A DNA stretch of 64,000 nucleotides from a virus. The notes below the pieces were generated by a model. That model saw only the letters and a program-made list of their open reading frames with translations, searched no databases and was not told the DNA's origin. This document shows positions 23,367 to 31,810 of the stretch, piece by piece (position 1 is the stretch's first letter; each line of letters starts with the position of its first letter). The stretch is taken from IMG/VR virus record IMGVR_UViG_3300025121_000011, positions 1 to 64,000 of that record; one strand, written 5' to 3'. The position numbers and the translations under genes are program-made.

Positions 23367-24953
23367 ATGGGAAAAATTGTTATTACTGGTCAAGAAGCAA
23401 GACAAAAAACTTTAGCCGGAGTTAATATTTTAGCTGATGCCGTCAAAGTTACACTTGGACCTCGCGGCAAAAATGTGGCCATTGAAGTACAAAAATATCA
23501 GGTACCCTTAATTACCAAGGATGGGGTAACAGTAGCAAGACACATTACTTTAGATGATCACTGTGAGAATATGGGTGCACAGTTAGTTAAGTCTGTGGCG
23601 GCAGCAGCTAATAATACTGCTGGTGATGGGACAACGACAGCAACGGTATTGGCTCAAGCCATTTATAGTCACGGATTAAAGATGGTTGCAGCAGGTTATA
23701 ATCCCGTTTTAATTAAAAGAGGGATAGAGTTAGCAACTGAAACTGTAGTTACTCATTTGAAAGAAATGGCAATAGGTGTATCAGATGAAAATACATTAGC
23801 TTACGTTGCTTCAATTTCGGCTAATAACGATAAAGCTTTGGGGAAAATGATTGCAGAAGCAGTGGCTATGGTTGGTAATGATGGAATATTAACGGTTGAA
23901 GAGGAATCTGGAACAACAACTCATGTGGAATATACTGATGGATTAAAATTAGAACGAGGTTTGTTGCATCCTGATTTTATTACAAATCCAAATAAATTAA
24001 CATCTGAGTTACAAGATGCATATATTCTACTTCATGATGGTAAAATTGATAATATTCATATGATCGTTCCTCTTCTTAAGACAGTCAGTGAAAGCGGTCG
24101 AGCGATTTTGATTGTTGTTAAAGAGATTGATTCTCAGACTATTAATCAGATTGCTTACAATTGTGCGAAAGGTAGTTTAAAGGCTTGCGTCATTAGAGCA
24201 CCGGGTTTTGGAGATCATCGGCGGGCCTTTTTAGAAGATATTGCTGTGGTCACAGGTGGTATAGTTACAAGTGATGCAAGACCATTAGATACCATAAATA
24301 TATTAGATTTAGGAGAAGCCAGAAAGGTTTCTGTAGGATTAAATTTTACTTCCATTATCGATGGGAAGGCTCCGGCGGGAGCCGTTGATGAAATGATTGT
24401 TACAATTAATAATCAATTATCTAATGGTGATTTGTTTGATCATCAAATAGATATTTTAAAAGGTAGACTATCTCGACTTGGTGGTGGTGCAGCAATTTTT
24501 AAGGTAGGTGGGACTTCAGATGCTGAAGTCAGAGAAAAACGCGATAGAGTAGAGGATGCTATAAATGCAGTACGCTCCGCTATAGAAGAGGGAATTGTTC
24601 CAGGTGGTGGAGCAGCTTTACTAAAATGTTTAAAAGTTCTAAAGAAAATGGATACATCTGATTTATTACCAGAAGAAGCAGTAGGTGTAAAAATTGTTAT
24701 GGAATCCATTCAAGCACCATTTTCTCAAATTATGAAAAATGCTGGAGTCGAATTTTCGTCAATTTATATCGAAAGGATTTCTGAAAGTAAATCATCAGGA
24801 TTTGATGCATTAAAAATGGAATATGTTGAGGATATGATAGAGAGAGGAATCATAGATCCTGTCAAAGTTGTGAGGGCGGCACTCGAACACGCAGCATCTG
24901 CTAGTGGTACTCTTTTAACAACAGAAGTGGTTATTTTTGATTCGGAGCAATAG
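23367..24953 (+). CDS. groEL: GroEL-type chaperonin (Hsp60)
   Basis: 528 residues, nearly the usual 540-550. Start ATG 23367 behind GGGAG. ATP-binding features VTLGPRGKNV (28-37), DGVTV with Asp52 and GDGTTTATV (87-95) are intact, as is EGIVPGGGAALL near residue 410. The C-terminus ends TEVVIFDSEQ and lacks the Gly-Met repeat tail. GroEL folds client proteins in a double-ring cage with GroES. No groES is visible in the window, so it may use host or another phage co-chaperonin, or act without one, as reported for the phage EL chaperonin. Probably folds virion or replication proteins. Confidence 0.95.
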   Translation: MGKIVITGQEARQKTLAGVNILADAVKVTLGPRGKNVAIEVQKYQVPLITKDGVTVARHITLDDHCENMGAQLVKSVAAAANNTAGDGTTTATVLAQAIYSHGLKMVAAGYNPVLIKRGIELATETVVTHLKEMAIGVSDENTLAYVASISANNDKALGKMIAEAVAMVGNDGILTVEEESGTTTHVEYTDGLKLERGLLHPDFITNPNKLTSELQDAYILLHDGKIDNIHMIVPLLKTVSESGRAILIVVKEIDSQTINQIAYNCAKGSLKACVIRAPGFGDHRRAFLEDIAVVTGGIVTSDARPLDTINILDLGEARKVSVGLNFTSIIDGKAPAGAVDEMIVTINNQLSNGDLFDHQIDILKGRLSRLGGGAAIFKVGGTSDAEVREKRDRVEDAINAVRSAIEEGIVPGGGAALLKCLKVLKKMDTSDLLPEEAVGVKIVMESIQAPFSQIMKNAGVEFSSIYIERISESKSSGFDALKMEYVEDMIERGIIDPVKVVRAALEHAASASGTLLTTEVVIFDSEQ

Positions 24954-25003
24954 TTATTCATTTAAAAAAAAATCTTGATAGTAACTCTGGTGTAGAGGTA
25001 AGA

Positions 25004-26089
25004 ATGAATATTAAGATATTTCCAAATGAAGACGATGTTAAAAGGCGGGATCAAATTGAAAAAAATTTGATTATTATGGGCACAGGTTTAATATCTGGTA
25101 GTTGGGTTTATCGCTTTTTGGAGGAAGCCTTTTGTAATTTGGAATTGGAAAAAATCCGTCCATATTGGAATGATTTAAATAAAGATATTATAATTTCAAT
25201 AATTTGCAAAGGACATCTTGATGAATTTAGAAAGATGATGAATGGTAAATATGTAATTTTGCCTGATCAAACGTTTAAAGGTTCTGAATTGTATAATGAT
25301 ATTATTCGAGTAAGTATAGAACAGTTATTTAGAACCGATTATTATGGTGATCGCCCTGAAAAATACATAACTATGTGTGAAGAAATAGTTATTTTTCATC
25401 CAGAAATATTAGAAGAGAGTTTTTTAAAACTTCCGATGTTAGAGAGGGTTTTGGCTTTTAAAACCCTAATTGATAAAAATTTTGCTAAACTGCATTCTCC
25501 ATATTGGATTAATTTTTGTCAAAATATAATAGATAATATAGATTGGACTACTTTGGGTGGACTCTCTGGTGAGATGTTGCTTTTAGCGGCAGATGTTTTG
25601 GATGAAATTAAAAAAGATGTTGATTGGGAGATTATTTACGCATGCTTCGCTAAGCTTGTAGAGCATAATAGACGCACATGCGATAATTTCGGAAAGATGA
25701 TTAATATGTGTTTACAAAAAATTCCAGATATAATATTTGAATATGCAATGGAAGCAAACTTTAAAAAAGTTCATAAGGATATTAGAATGGAGGTATACTC
25801 TGCTATCATTGGAGCGGGATTATTTGATGTGCAACTCGCTAGAAGAATTAGAAGTGATAGCAGTATGTATGTTTCATCAATTTGTATTGAATCATTTTTT
25901 AAAGAAATTGAAAATTACGATAATAAAGAAAAATTATTAGAGCAATTTTTAGATACCAGATATGATCCTGTTATAAAAATTTTAATAGAAAAGGCGCCAG
26001 TTAAATATCTTCCATTTTTTGTTGGAATTACAGATGTAAGCTGTAAAAAGTTATTAGAAAAGCGAATGCAATCTGATATTATTAAATAA
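25004..26089 (+). CDS. Helical HEAT-like protein, 361 aa
   Basis: ATG 25004 behind GAGGTAAG. Almost entirely helical, with repeated helix pairs and a C-terminal end APVKYLPFFVGITDVSCKKLL and KRM. That ending parallels the KELPYILGNRNF...IRKIIEERM end of the 32678 protein and the ends of the 7934 and 12039 proteins. Likely a solenoid scaffold. No catalytic motif. Function unknown. Confidence 0.75.
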   Translation: MNIKIFPNEDDVKRRDQIEKNLIIMGTGLISGSWVYRFLEEAFCNLELEKIRPYWNDLNKDIIISIICKGHLDEFRKMMNGKYVILPDQTFKGSELYNDIIRVSIEQLFRTDYYGDRPEKYITMCEEIVIFHPEILEESFLKLPMLERVLAFKTLIDKNFAKLHSPYWINFCQNIIDNIDWTTLGGLSGEMLLLAADVLDEIKKDVDWEIIYACFAKLVEHNRRTCDNFGKMINMCLQKIPDIIFEYAMEANFKKVHKDIRMEVYSAIIGAGLFDVQLARRIRSDSSMYVSSICIESFFKEIENYDNKEKLLEQFLDTRYDPVIKILIEKAPVKYLPFFVGITDVSCKKLLEKRMQSDIIK

Positions 26090-26113
26090 TTTCAATATGG
26101 AGCATGTAAAAAA

Positions 26114-26491
26114 ATGACTGATTTAGATGATTGTTATATTTTAAGTAGAAATTTTCACATTAATAAATTCAGAGCATTATTTAATGTAACTATTTCGGTC
26201 ACAAAAAGTGATGAAACTGGTGAAGATATAAGTTCAGAAGATGTAAAGTATCAGGAAGAGATAGAATCAGCGAGAATTACTCAACAGAATCTTGAAGAAA
26301 ATTTATTTATTACCCAAGATGGTACAATAATTGGAATTAATCGTACGATAGCAGATCAATGGCTAACGGATTCTGATGTCCATGCTGTAAGATGGGGAAA
26401 TAAGAAAATACCAGATAAGCTGCTGATTTCTAAACCAGAAGATCTTTATAAGATGCTTTCTGCATTTATTCCATTGGATGAAACTGTTTAA
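26114..26491 (+). CDS. Unknown protein, 125 aa
   Basis: ATG 26114 with GGAG about 12 bases upstream. Beta-rich start (FRALFNVTISVTKSDETGED), charged helix EEIESARITQQNLEENLF and an ending KPEDLYKMLSAFIPLDETV. No family recognised. A strong terminator follows, so it closes a transcription unit that probably includes groEL. Confidence 0.75.
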   Translation: MTDLDDCYILSRNFHINKFRALFNVTISVTKSDETGEDISSEDVKYQEEIESARITQQNLEENLFITQDGTIIGINRTIADQWLTDSDVHAVRWGNKKIPDKLLISKPEDLYKMLSAFIPLDETV

Positions 26492-26521
26492 TATATTTAT
26501 ATAAAATTTTGGATGGAAACG

Positions 26522-26550
26522 GCCGCGATCATAAGTCGCGGCTATTTTTA
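26522..26550 (+). terminator. Intrinsic terminator
   Basis: Stem GCCGCGA (26522-26528) / TCGCGGC (26536-26542), 7 bp and GC-rich in an AT-rich genome, loop TCATAAG, followed by TATTTTTATTT. A textbook rho-independent terminator after the 26114 gene. The next gene at 26643 therefore needs its own promoter in the following 90 bases. Confidence 0.9.
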
Positions 26551-26642
26551 TTTGTTTTTAAATAAAGTAATTTTGTAATGATCTGTTAATATTTTTTATT
26601 GTGATATGGCATTTCGATTGTAAACTATAACTAGAGGTGCGT

Positions 26643-27020
26643 GTGCAAAAGCAGGCTGGATTAGAAGATACAACAATGACAGATCCAAATACTGGTCTGA
26701 AAATTAGAGTATCTACTACAACTCGTAAGATGTATAGATACATTTTTAGAGGTCAAGAAGAAGAGGCGATGCGAAATAATCAATTAAATGAATTTATTGC
26801 TAATGATTTTGTTAAAAGTTCTGATAAGGTTGTACATCATTTTAGACTTGGAAAAGGTGGTGACTCAGAAAGGACTAAGGCAGAGATTAGAAATAAAGTT
26901 GGCTCAACAATGTTTTTTATTTCAGTAGAACGAGGCTCTTATATTGATATTTTAACAATTCAAAGCGCTTGGAAATCTCCTAAATATACCTCTACATATG
27001 GAATTAGGAAAAATAAATAA
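26643..27020 (+). CDS. Unknown basic protein, 125 aa
   Basis: GTG 26643 is preferred with AGAGG (26633-26637) five bases before it; GTG 26637 and ATG 26676 are alternatives. Basic and mixed, with TTTRKMYRYIFRGQEEEAM and a strand SVERGSYIDILTIQSAWKS at the end. First gene of a three-gene run with the two large proteins 27023 and 28420. No family recognised. Confidence 0.7.
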   Translation: MQKQAGLEDTTMTDPNTGLKIRVSTTTRKMYRYIFRGQEEEAMRNNQLNEFIANDFVKSSDKVVHHFRLGKGGDSERTKAEIRNKVGSTMFFISVERGSYIDILTIQSAWKSPKYTSTYGIRKNK

Positions 27021-27022
27021 TC

Positions 27023-28417
27023 ATGAAAAAAATTTCTCAAATAGTTGCTGCTTGGCCTCAATTATATAGTAAATTAAAAACTCCTCCACAAGGCGTTAAT
27101 CTTGGAGGATTTTCATCTAAATTGCCGCCTCAAAGTCAGATTATTTTTGAAAATCAACCTAATACAGAAAATCCTCAAGCTATAGCTTATGTTTCATCTG
27201 GAGATAATCAGGATGGTGTAATTGATAAAATTCATGTTGTTGTACCTCGATTAGAGCAAGAGTTTAGACGCCTTGGTATTACTGGGGATACAAATGATCC
27301 GGAAAATCTAACCAAAATGCTTGCAGCCTTTGTAGAGATTTTATCTCATGAGATTGGTCATATACAAGATTTTGATCCAAATAATAAACAAAATCCATTT
27401 CCAGGTAATGAGCCTAGAGCAGAACAGGCGGCCCGAGAAGCACTTTCTCAATTTTCCGTACAAGGTACTACTAATATTCGAGATAGATTTAACAAACACA
27501 TTAATAATGGTGGGAGACAATTAATGATTAATATTTTATCTAAGCTTAATAAACTGGCATCAGATTTGGATGCTAAAAAGCAATATGAATTAGCAGACGA
27601 AGCAGATCGTATAGCAAGAGGTATGCTTAATGTTAAAGCTGAAGATGAAGATTGGGTGGGACGTGAAAAGATGCCCCCACAGAGTTCGGCGGAAGCATTA
27701 CCACCAGAAATGAATCCACCTCAAACTGGAGCATTAAGTCAATATGACAAGTCTAGGAATGCTCAAAAGGGATCAATTCAACCCCCTGGTGATAAAAATT
27801 ATACATATGATTATCTTCCAGAAGAAGATGCATTTATTGTTAGAACTGCTCCACCAGCTAATTACAAGGCCGTAGGGGCACGTTTAAGGAAGGGAACTAA
27901 AGCTTATAAGATATTGGAACAGTACATTCCAAAAACAGAAAATCAACCTGTAGCAAGTGGACCAATTAATGAAGACGGTAATACGGTAGCATTAAGAGGT
28001 GTTTTAAATCAGTTTAAGCGAGCATTAGAGAAAAATGCTTGGGGTGAAGACATTACTAATTTATTTAAGTCTACTGCTGCTATTACAAGTACATCTGCGG
28101 ATTTTTTAAATAAATTTTTAAATGCAAAAGGTATAGAGATTTTAATTAAATCACCACTTGAATTACAAGAACTTGGTAATGTATTGAAGTCTGAAATACG
28201 TAATCAGAATATACAATTTAAGCATAAAAATAAAGAATCTTTGGTACAGATGGTTTCAGCTATTGAAGGGCTTGCTAAGAAGTCTAAGGAAAATGAACAA
28301 ATCCAGCCAAATGCCAAGAATTTAAGTGATAAGTTAAAGAAAGCTGCATCATTAGATATTAAATCTAATATGGAAGTGGCATTTGGGACTTCATGTAGAA
28401 CTCCATTTGGAAGGTAA
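27023..28417 (+). CDS. HExxH metalloprotease-like protein, 464 aa
   Basis: ATG 27023. Residues 106-113 read EILSHEIGH, a zinc metalloprotease motif (His109, Glu110, His113). A Glu/Arg-rich NEPRAEQAARE (129-139) could give the third ligand. The C-terminal half is Pro/Gln-rich linker plus helices. Around residues 178-200 it has LNKLASDLDAKKQYELADEADR, a motif also found in the next protein. The size and the linked 28420 gene suggest a virion-associated or envelope-acting protease. No signal peptide. The motif and hydrophobic context support protease; the substrate is unknown. Confidence 0.65.
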   Translation: MKKISQIVAAWPQLYSKLKTPPQGVNLGGFSSKLPPQSQIIFENQPNTENPQAIAYVSSGDNQDGVIDKIHVVVPRLEQEFRRLGITGDTNDPENLTKMLAAFVEILSHEIGHIQDFDPNNKQNPFPGNEPRAEQAAREALSQFSVQGTTNIRDRFNKHINNGGRQLMINILSKLNKLASDLDAKKQYELADEADRIARGMLNVKAEDEDWVGREKMPPQSSAEALPPEMNPPQTGALSQYDKSRNAQKGSIQPPGDKNYTYDYLPEEDAFIVRTAPPANYKAVGARLRKGTKAYKILEQYIPKTENQPVASGPINEDGNTVALRGVLNQFKRALEKNAWGEDITNLFKSTAAITSTSADFLNKFLNAKGIEILIKSPLELQELGNVLKSEIRNQNIQFKHKNKESLVQMVSAIEGLAKKSKENEQIQPNAKNLSDKLKKAASLDIKSNMEVAFGTSCRTPFGR

Positions 28418-28419
28418 AA

Positions 28420-30192
28420 ATGTTTGAAACGTCAAAGCTGCTTGCAAAGCTAGCTACAGAGTTGGATGAAAATGGGTATCTGGATTGGGCAGATCAAATC
28501 GATGATATAGAAAATATCACAACTGATGTAGATGTTGCCTCGGGGCAACACATGCCCGCTGGAGATGCACAATGGACACACCCAACTGTTTGTGCAAGTC
28601 TTAGTAAGAAGTCTATGGGACTTATGGATGTGCCAATTGGTGATTTGGATTATGCTAATAGACAGGGTATACCAGATGATGACATGGATAAGCAGTTATT
28701 TTCTGGAGAAGAAGACGGTGTATCTATGCCACCAATCAATAGAAAATATCATGAGGTAGATGATATGGAAATTCCACTTAAAAAGCTTGAAGAATATTTT
28801 AAATCTCATGGATTATATAAGCAGGCAAAAGACATTTCTGCAATCAGAATTGCTAATCTGGGTGGGCCAATAACTACAGGTGGGACTGCTGGAACTGTTG
28901 CCGGTGCTTCGGCTGGTACTGTCGGTGGATTAACAATTGGAACAGCTTTAGGAGTATTATTTCCACCTTTGTTACCAGTTTCAACTGTTTTAGGTTCTGT
29001 TATTGGAGCTTTTAGTGGTGGTATTGCCGGAAAATATACCGGAGAAGAGATTCAGGCAAAGATAAAAAAATATCTTGATGATAGGCCACCTCAAAAAGAA
29101 GAACTAATGAGAGTAACTAATCGACTTAGAGAGATTCGCAATACTTTAATTACTAAATATAAGTTAACAGAACCAGAAATTGAGTCAATCATTGCTGGCA
29201 GGGTAAATGTAAACTCTTTAATATCTAGTAAATTTCCGGGAAAAGATGAAAAGGAGCTTGTAGCGTTAATTTCAGAATATGATAAATTAGTTAAACGTTT
29301 CACACAAATAATTTCTGAAGGTCTTAAAGAAGAAACTAGTTCCGATTCTAAAGGCATCTCAGAAGGAGAACCCGTTAGTACTGGACGAATAGAAGAATCT
29401 AGTCCCGCTAAAACACGAGGAAATAATTCAGTTGCTAAATTGCAAAAACTTATTGGAGTGACTTCAGATGGTATTTGGGGGCCTGAGACATCCGAAGCGT
29501 GGAACAAATTTATAAATAATAATAAAGACGAGATTTTAAAAGAATTTCCTGAGGCCGATCTAGAAGCTACTAAGAATAATTGGCCCGCTGTTGCAAAATT
29601 TTATAAACTGACTCCAGATGCCATTGGTATTTTACAATTTGCTCAAGCAATTGTAAATACATCAGCAGAAGCACCAGCAGTAACACCAGAAGCAGTAACA
29701 CCAGAAGCAGTAACACCAGAAGCAGTAACACCAGAAGAAACACCGGCAATAACTTCAGATGAAGTTTTAAAGGCTCTCACAATGCTTTCTACTAGTGATG
29801 AGCCACATATGTCTGAGGGAAATGGTAAGACGGTAAAATCTCTTGACGGGGTTATTTCTAATAGACGTACTAATAGATATATTAGACACTTAGGTAAAGT
29901 TGCTGATGGAGATGGAAACGATATTCAAAATGTTGCAAATCTTATGGTTTCAAGATATGGAGATGCTATGCAGGCTGAGCTTCAAACAGCTAAAAAAACT
30001 CATGAAGCAACTGATATGCCGGATTATAATGCAAAACATAGGGCAGATCATTTGAATTATATTGTTTATAAGTATCTTCAGAGGGCTTGGGGAGCATTAA
30101 GTAAGAATCCCGAATCAAGCAGACGAGATGAGAGAGCGGCTAGACGAGAAAGAAAACAAGAAAATAGGGGACAGCGAAGATTAGCCCGATAA
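28420..30192 (+). CDS. Large modular protein with peptidoglycan-binding-like domain, 590 aa
   Basis: ATG 28420, two bases after the upstream stop. Modules in order: an LAKLATELDENGYLDWADQ motif shared with 27023 (about 5-25); a Gly/Thr-rich hydrophobic segment (about 146-207) like a glycine zipper; a helical charged part; VAKLQKLIGVTSDGIWGPET (about 337-356), typical of PG_binding_1 domains; a TPEAV x4 linker (about 419-440); and a basic C-terminus with RRDERAARRERKQ. This suits a virion protein that touches membrane and cell wall on entry. No lytic catalytic domain is evident. Confidence 0.65.
   Translation: MFETSKLLAKLATELDENGYLDWADQIDDIENITTDVDVASGQHMPAGDAQWTHPTVCASLSKKSMGLMDVPIGDLDYANRQGIPDDDMDKQLFSGEEDGVSMPPINRKYHEVDDMEIPLKKLEEYFKSHGLYKQAKDISAIRIANLGGPITTGGTAGTVAGASAGTVGGLTIGTALGVLFPPLLPVSTVLGSVIGAFSGGIAGKYTGEEIQAKIKKYLDDRPPQKEELMRVTNRLREIRNTLITKYKLTEPEIESIIAGRVNVNSLISSKFPGKDEKELVALISEYDKLVKRFTQIISEGLKEETSSDSKGISEGEPVSTGRIEESSPAKTRGNNSVAKLQKLIGVTSDGIWGPETSEAWNKFINNNKDEILKEFPEADLEATKNNWPAVAKFYKLTPDAIGILQFAQAIVNTSAEAPAVTPEAVTPEAVTPEAVTPEETPAITSDEVLKALTMLSTSDEPHMSEGNGKTVKSLDGVISNRRTNRYIRHLGKVADGDGNDIQNVANLMVSRYGDAMQAELQTAKKTHEATDMPDYNAKHRADHLNYIVYKYLQRAWGALSKNPESSRRDERAARRERKQENRGQRRLAR
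29677..29736 (+). repeat. Four perfect 15-base tandem repeats in the 28420 gene
   Basis: Unit GCAGTAACACCAGAA repeated four times, encoding A-V-T-P-E, in a Pro/Thr-rich linker between the wall-binding-like domain and the C-terminal region. In-frame copy-number change would alter linker length without breaking the gene. Confidence 0.9.
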
Positions 30193-30235
30193 TTTATATC
30201 TAAAAATATTTACATATAAAAATTTTTCATATGGT

Positions 30236-30270
30236 AACTCCTTCATAAGTATCTTTAATTTCAAGGAGTT
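30236..30270 (+). promoter_or_regulatory. Hairpin masking the ribosome site of the 30274 gene
   Basis: AACTCCTT (30236-30243) is the perfect complement of AAGGAGTT (30263-30270), which is the Shine-Dalgarno of ATG 30274. The 8 bp stem (plus a T-G pair) has a 19-base loop. Folding would hide the ribosome site, so translation may need melting, a ligand or a protein. The stem is short and AT/GC mixed, so the effect may be mild. Confidence 0.5.
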
Positions 30271-30273
30271 GAT

Positions 30274-30732
30274 ATGAGTAAATTGTCAAGATTGCATCCA
30301 ATGGCAATAGGTTTGTTAACCGTTAAGCGTACAGAGATACCTTTATCTGAATTTGTGATCTCTGCTTATACGATGATCGATCAACGATCAGAATCTTTAA
30401 CAGATAAGTGGATTAAAGATATAAATAGTTGGTGTGAAAAAATATTATTAGGTATGTCTCTTGGAAATGAATATTCTTTAAAAATTGGAGATATAATAAA
30501 TATTAAAGATGTTACTGTAATTAAGCGTCGAGCAAAGAAATATAAAACTTCGGGATATCCAGCCTTAATTACAAAAGATTTTTATGGTTGGAAATATTGG
30601 ATGATTTGTCCAAAAGCATTTGAATTTGCAGTTGGAGAGCGGGTTTCAATTACTGGAACTATCAGAGATATTAAAGATGGGATGGTCTTTTTGCGTCAAC
30701 CTAGTGATGTAATTTCTTTTAAAAATAAATAA
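30274..30732 (+). CDS. Unknown protein with OB-fold-like C-terminus, 152 aa
   Basis: ATG 30274 behind AAGGAG. Helical N-terminal half. C-terminal half of alternating strands (SLKIGDIINIKDVTVIKRRAK, FAVGERVSITGTIRDIKDGM) with the GERVSITGTI pattern of an OB-type barrel that often binds RNA or single-stranded DNA. The OB assignment is inference. Precedes purA and its leader. Confidence 0.65.
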   Translation: MSKLSRLHPMAIGLLTVKRTEIPLSEFVISAYTMIDQRSESLTDKWIKDINSWCEKILLGMSLGNEYSLKIGDIINIKDVTVIKRRAKKYKTSGYPALITKDFYGWKYWMICPKAFEFAVGERVSITGTIRDIKDGMVFLRQPSDVISFKNK

Positions 30733-30736
30733 GTCT

Positions 30737-30804
30737 ATAATATTTTCTCCAGGTACATTCCTGGTGGCTCACGCGTTTGGCGTGTGTTCTGGAGAAAATA
30801 TTAT
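30737..30804 (+). promoter_or_regulatory. Possible switching RNA leader that masks the purA ribosome site
   Basis: A perfect 16 bp stem forms between 30737-30752 and 30789-30804. Its left arm holds TCTCC, which pairs with GGAGA, the Shine-Dalgarno of the purA ATG at 30803; the start codon itself is inside the right arm. A competing hairpin, CCAGG (30749-30753) / CCTGG (30760-30764), uses the same left-arm bases and would free the ribosome site. A third, CACGC/GCGTG (30770-30784), can form in either state. The whole 70-base gap is used. No known riboswitch consensus is recognised. Confidence 0.6.
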
Positions 30805-31804
30805 GATTGAATATGCTGATGTAGTATGTGGTGTATCTTTTGGTGACGAAGCAAAAGGTAAAGTAACTAGTTTTTTGGCTGCTACAGGTAATTATAATAT
30901 TGTAGCTAGGTTTGGCGGAGGAAATAACGCGGGCCATACAGTATATGTTGATGGTAAAAAATATAAGACGCATTTGGTTCCCTCTGGAGTGTTTCACGGA
31001 ATAACATCGGTTATTGGTCCGGGATGTGTTCTGCATCCAGAATCCTTTAATAAGGAATTGGAATACTTGTCAGAAAATGGATTTGATACATCTTTGGTAA
31101 AGGTTTCACCAAAATGTCATATTGTTCAGGAAAAGCATATTGAATTTGATAAGAAAAATTTATCTAATTTATTAGGTACAACTGCTCGTGGAATAGCACC
31201 GGTATATGCCGACAAGTATGCTAGAATAGGCATATTGGCTGAACAAGTTTTATCAGAAGAATTGTTGTGGCGTGATACTCTACATGGTAGAATATTATGT
31301 GAGGGGGCTCAAGGGATTTGGCTAGATATTGATTATGGTACATATCCATATGTAACTTCCAGTGTTACTCTTCCATATGCGGCTTGTAGTTTAGGATTTC
31401 CGCCTCAAAAGATTAGACATATTTGGGGAGCTGCTAAAGCGTATGATACTAGAAGTGGGGTAGATCCATTATTTCCAGAATCTTTATTAGATGATCCAAT
31501 CTTATTAAATATAGCTGATGCTGGATCAGAATATGGTGTAACAACAGGTCGTAGGCGTAAAGTCAATTGGTTAGATCTTGATCGCCTAATTAAGGCCGTT
31601 AATATAACTGGAACAACGCATATTGTAATAAGCAAATTTGATGTTTTAGAGATGGTAGGAGCTTTTAAATTATTTCGAAATAAACAGTTAATGGATTTTT
31701 GTTGTTTGTTGGATATGGAAGATTTCATTGATATAGAATTAGAAACGAATTGTCCACTTCTGGTTGAGCGACATCACGCATTTTCTCCAGAAACAATAGA
31801 TTAG
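30803..31804 (+). CDS. purA: Adenylosuccinate synthetase (PurA), short viral/archaeal-like form
   Basis: 333 residues from ATG 30803 (GGAG at 30791-30794); an in-frame GTG 30764 would add 13 residues but lacks a site. Joins IMP and Asp using GTP to make adenylosuccinate for AMP. Visible motifs: SFGDEAKGK (12-20) with catalytic Asp15, FGGGNNAGHTVYV with His45, TTARGIAPVYADK, CEGAQGIWLDIDYGTYPYVTSS and GVTTGRRRKVNWLDL. Cellular enzymes have about 430 residues, so this is a compact form as in archaea and phages. The retained Asp argues for ordinary PurA rather than PurZ (2-aminoadenine pathway), where this residue is reported changed. Translation probably controlled by the leader hairpin. Confidence 0.93.
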   Translation: MIEYADVVCGVSFGDEAKGKVTSFLAATGNYNIVARFGGGNNAGHTVYVDGKKYKTHLVPSGVFHGITSVIGPGCVLHPESFNKELEYLSENGFDTSLVKVSPKCHIVQEKHIEFDKKNLSNLLGTTARGIAPVYADKYARIGILAEQVLSEELLWRDTLHGRILCEGAQGIWLDIDYGTYPYVTSSVTLPYAACSLGFPPQKIRHIWGAAKAYDTRSGVDPLFPESLLDDPILLNIADAGSEYGVTTGRRRKVNWLDLDRLIKAVNITGTTHIVISKFDVLEMVGAFKLFRNKQLMDFCCLLDMEDFIDIELETNCPLLVERHHAFSPETID

Positions 31805-31810
31805 GTGATT

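Noticed and set aside
30803-31804. PurZ and a 2-aminoadenine (Z) genome
   Set aside because: The catalytic Asp of GDE is kept and no datZ- or dpoZ-like gene is in the window; not excluded for the whole genome.
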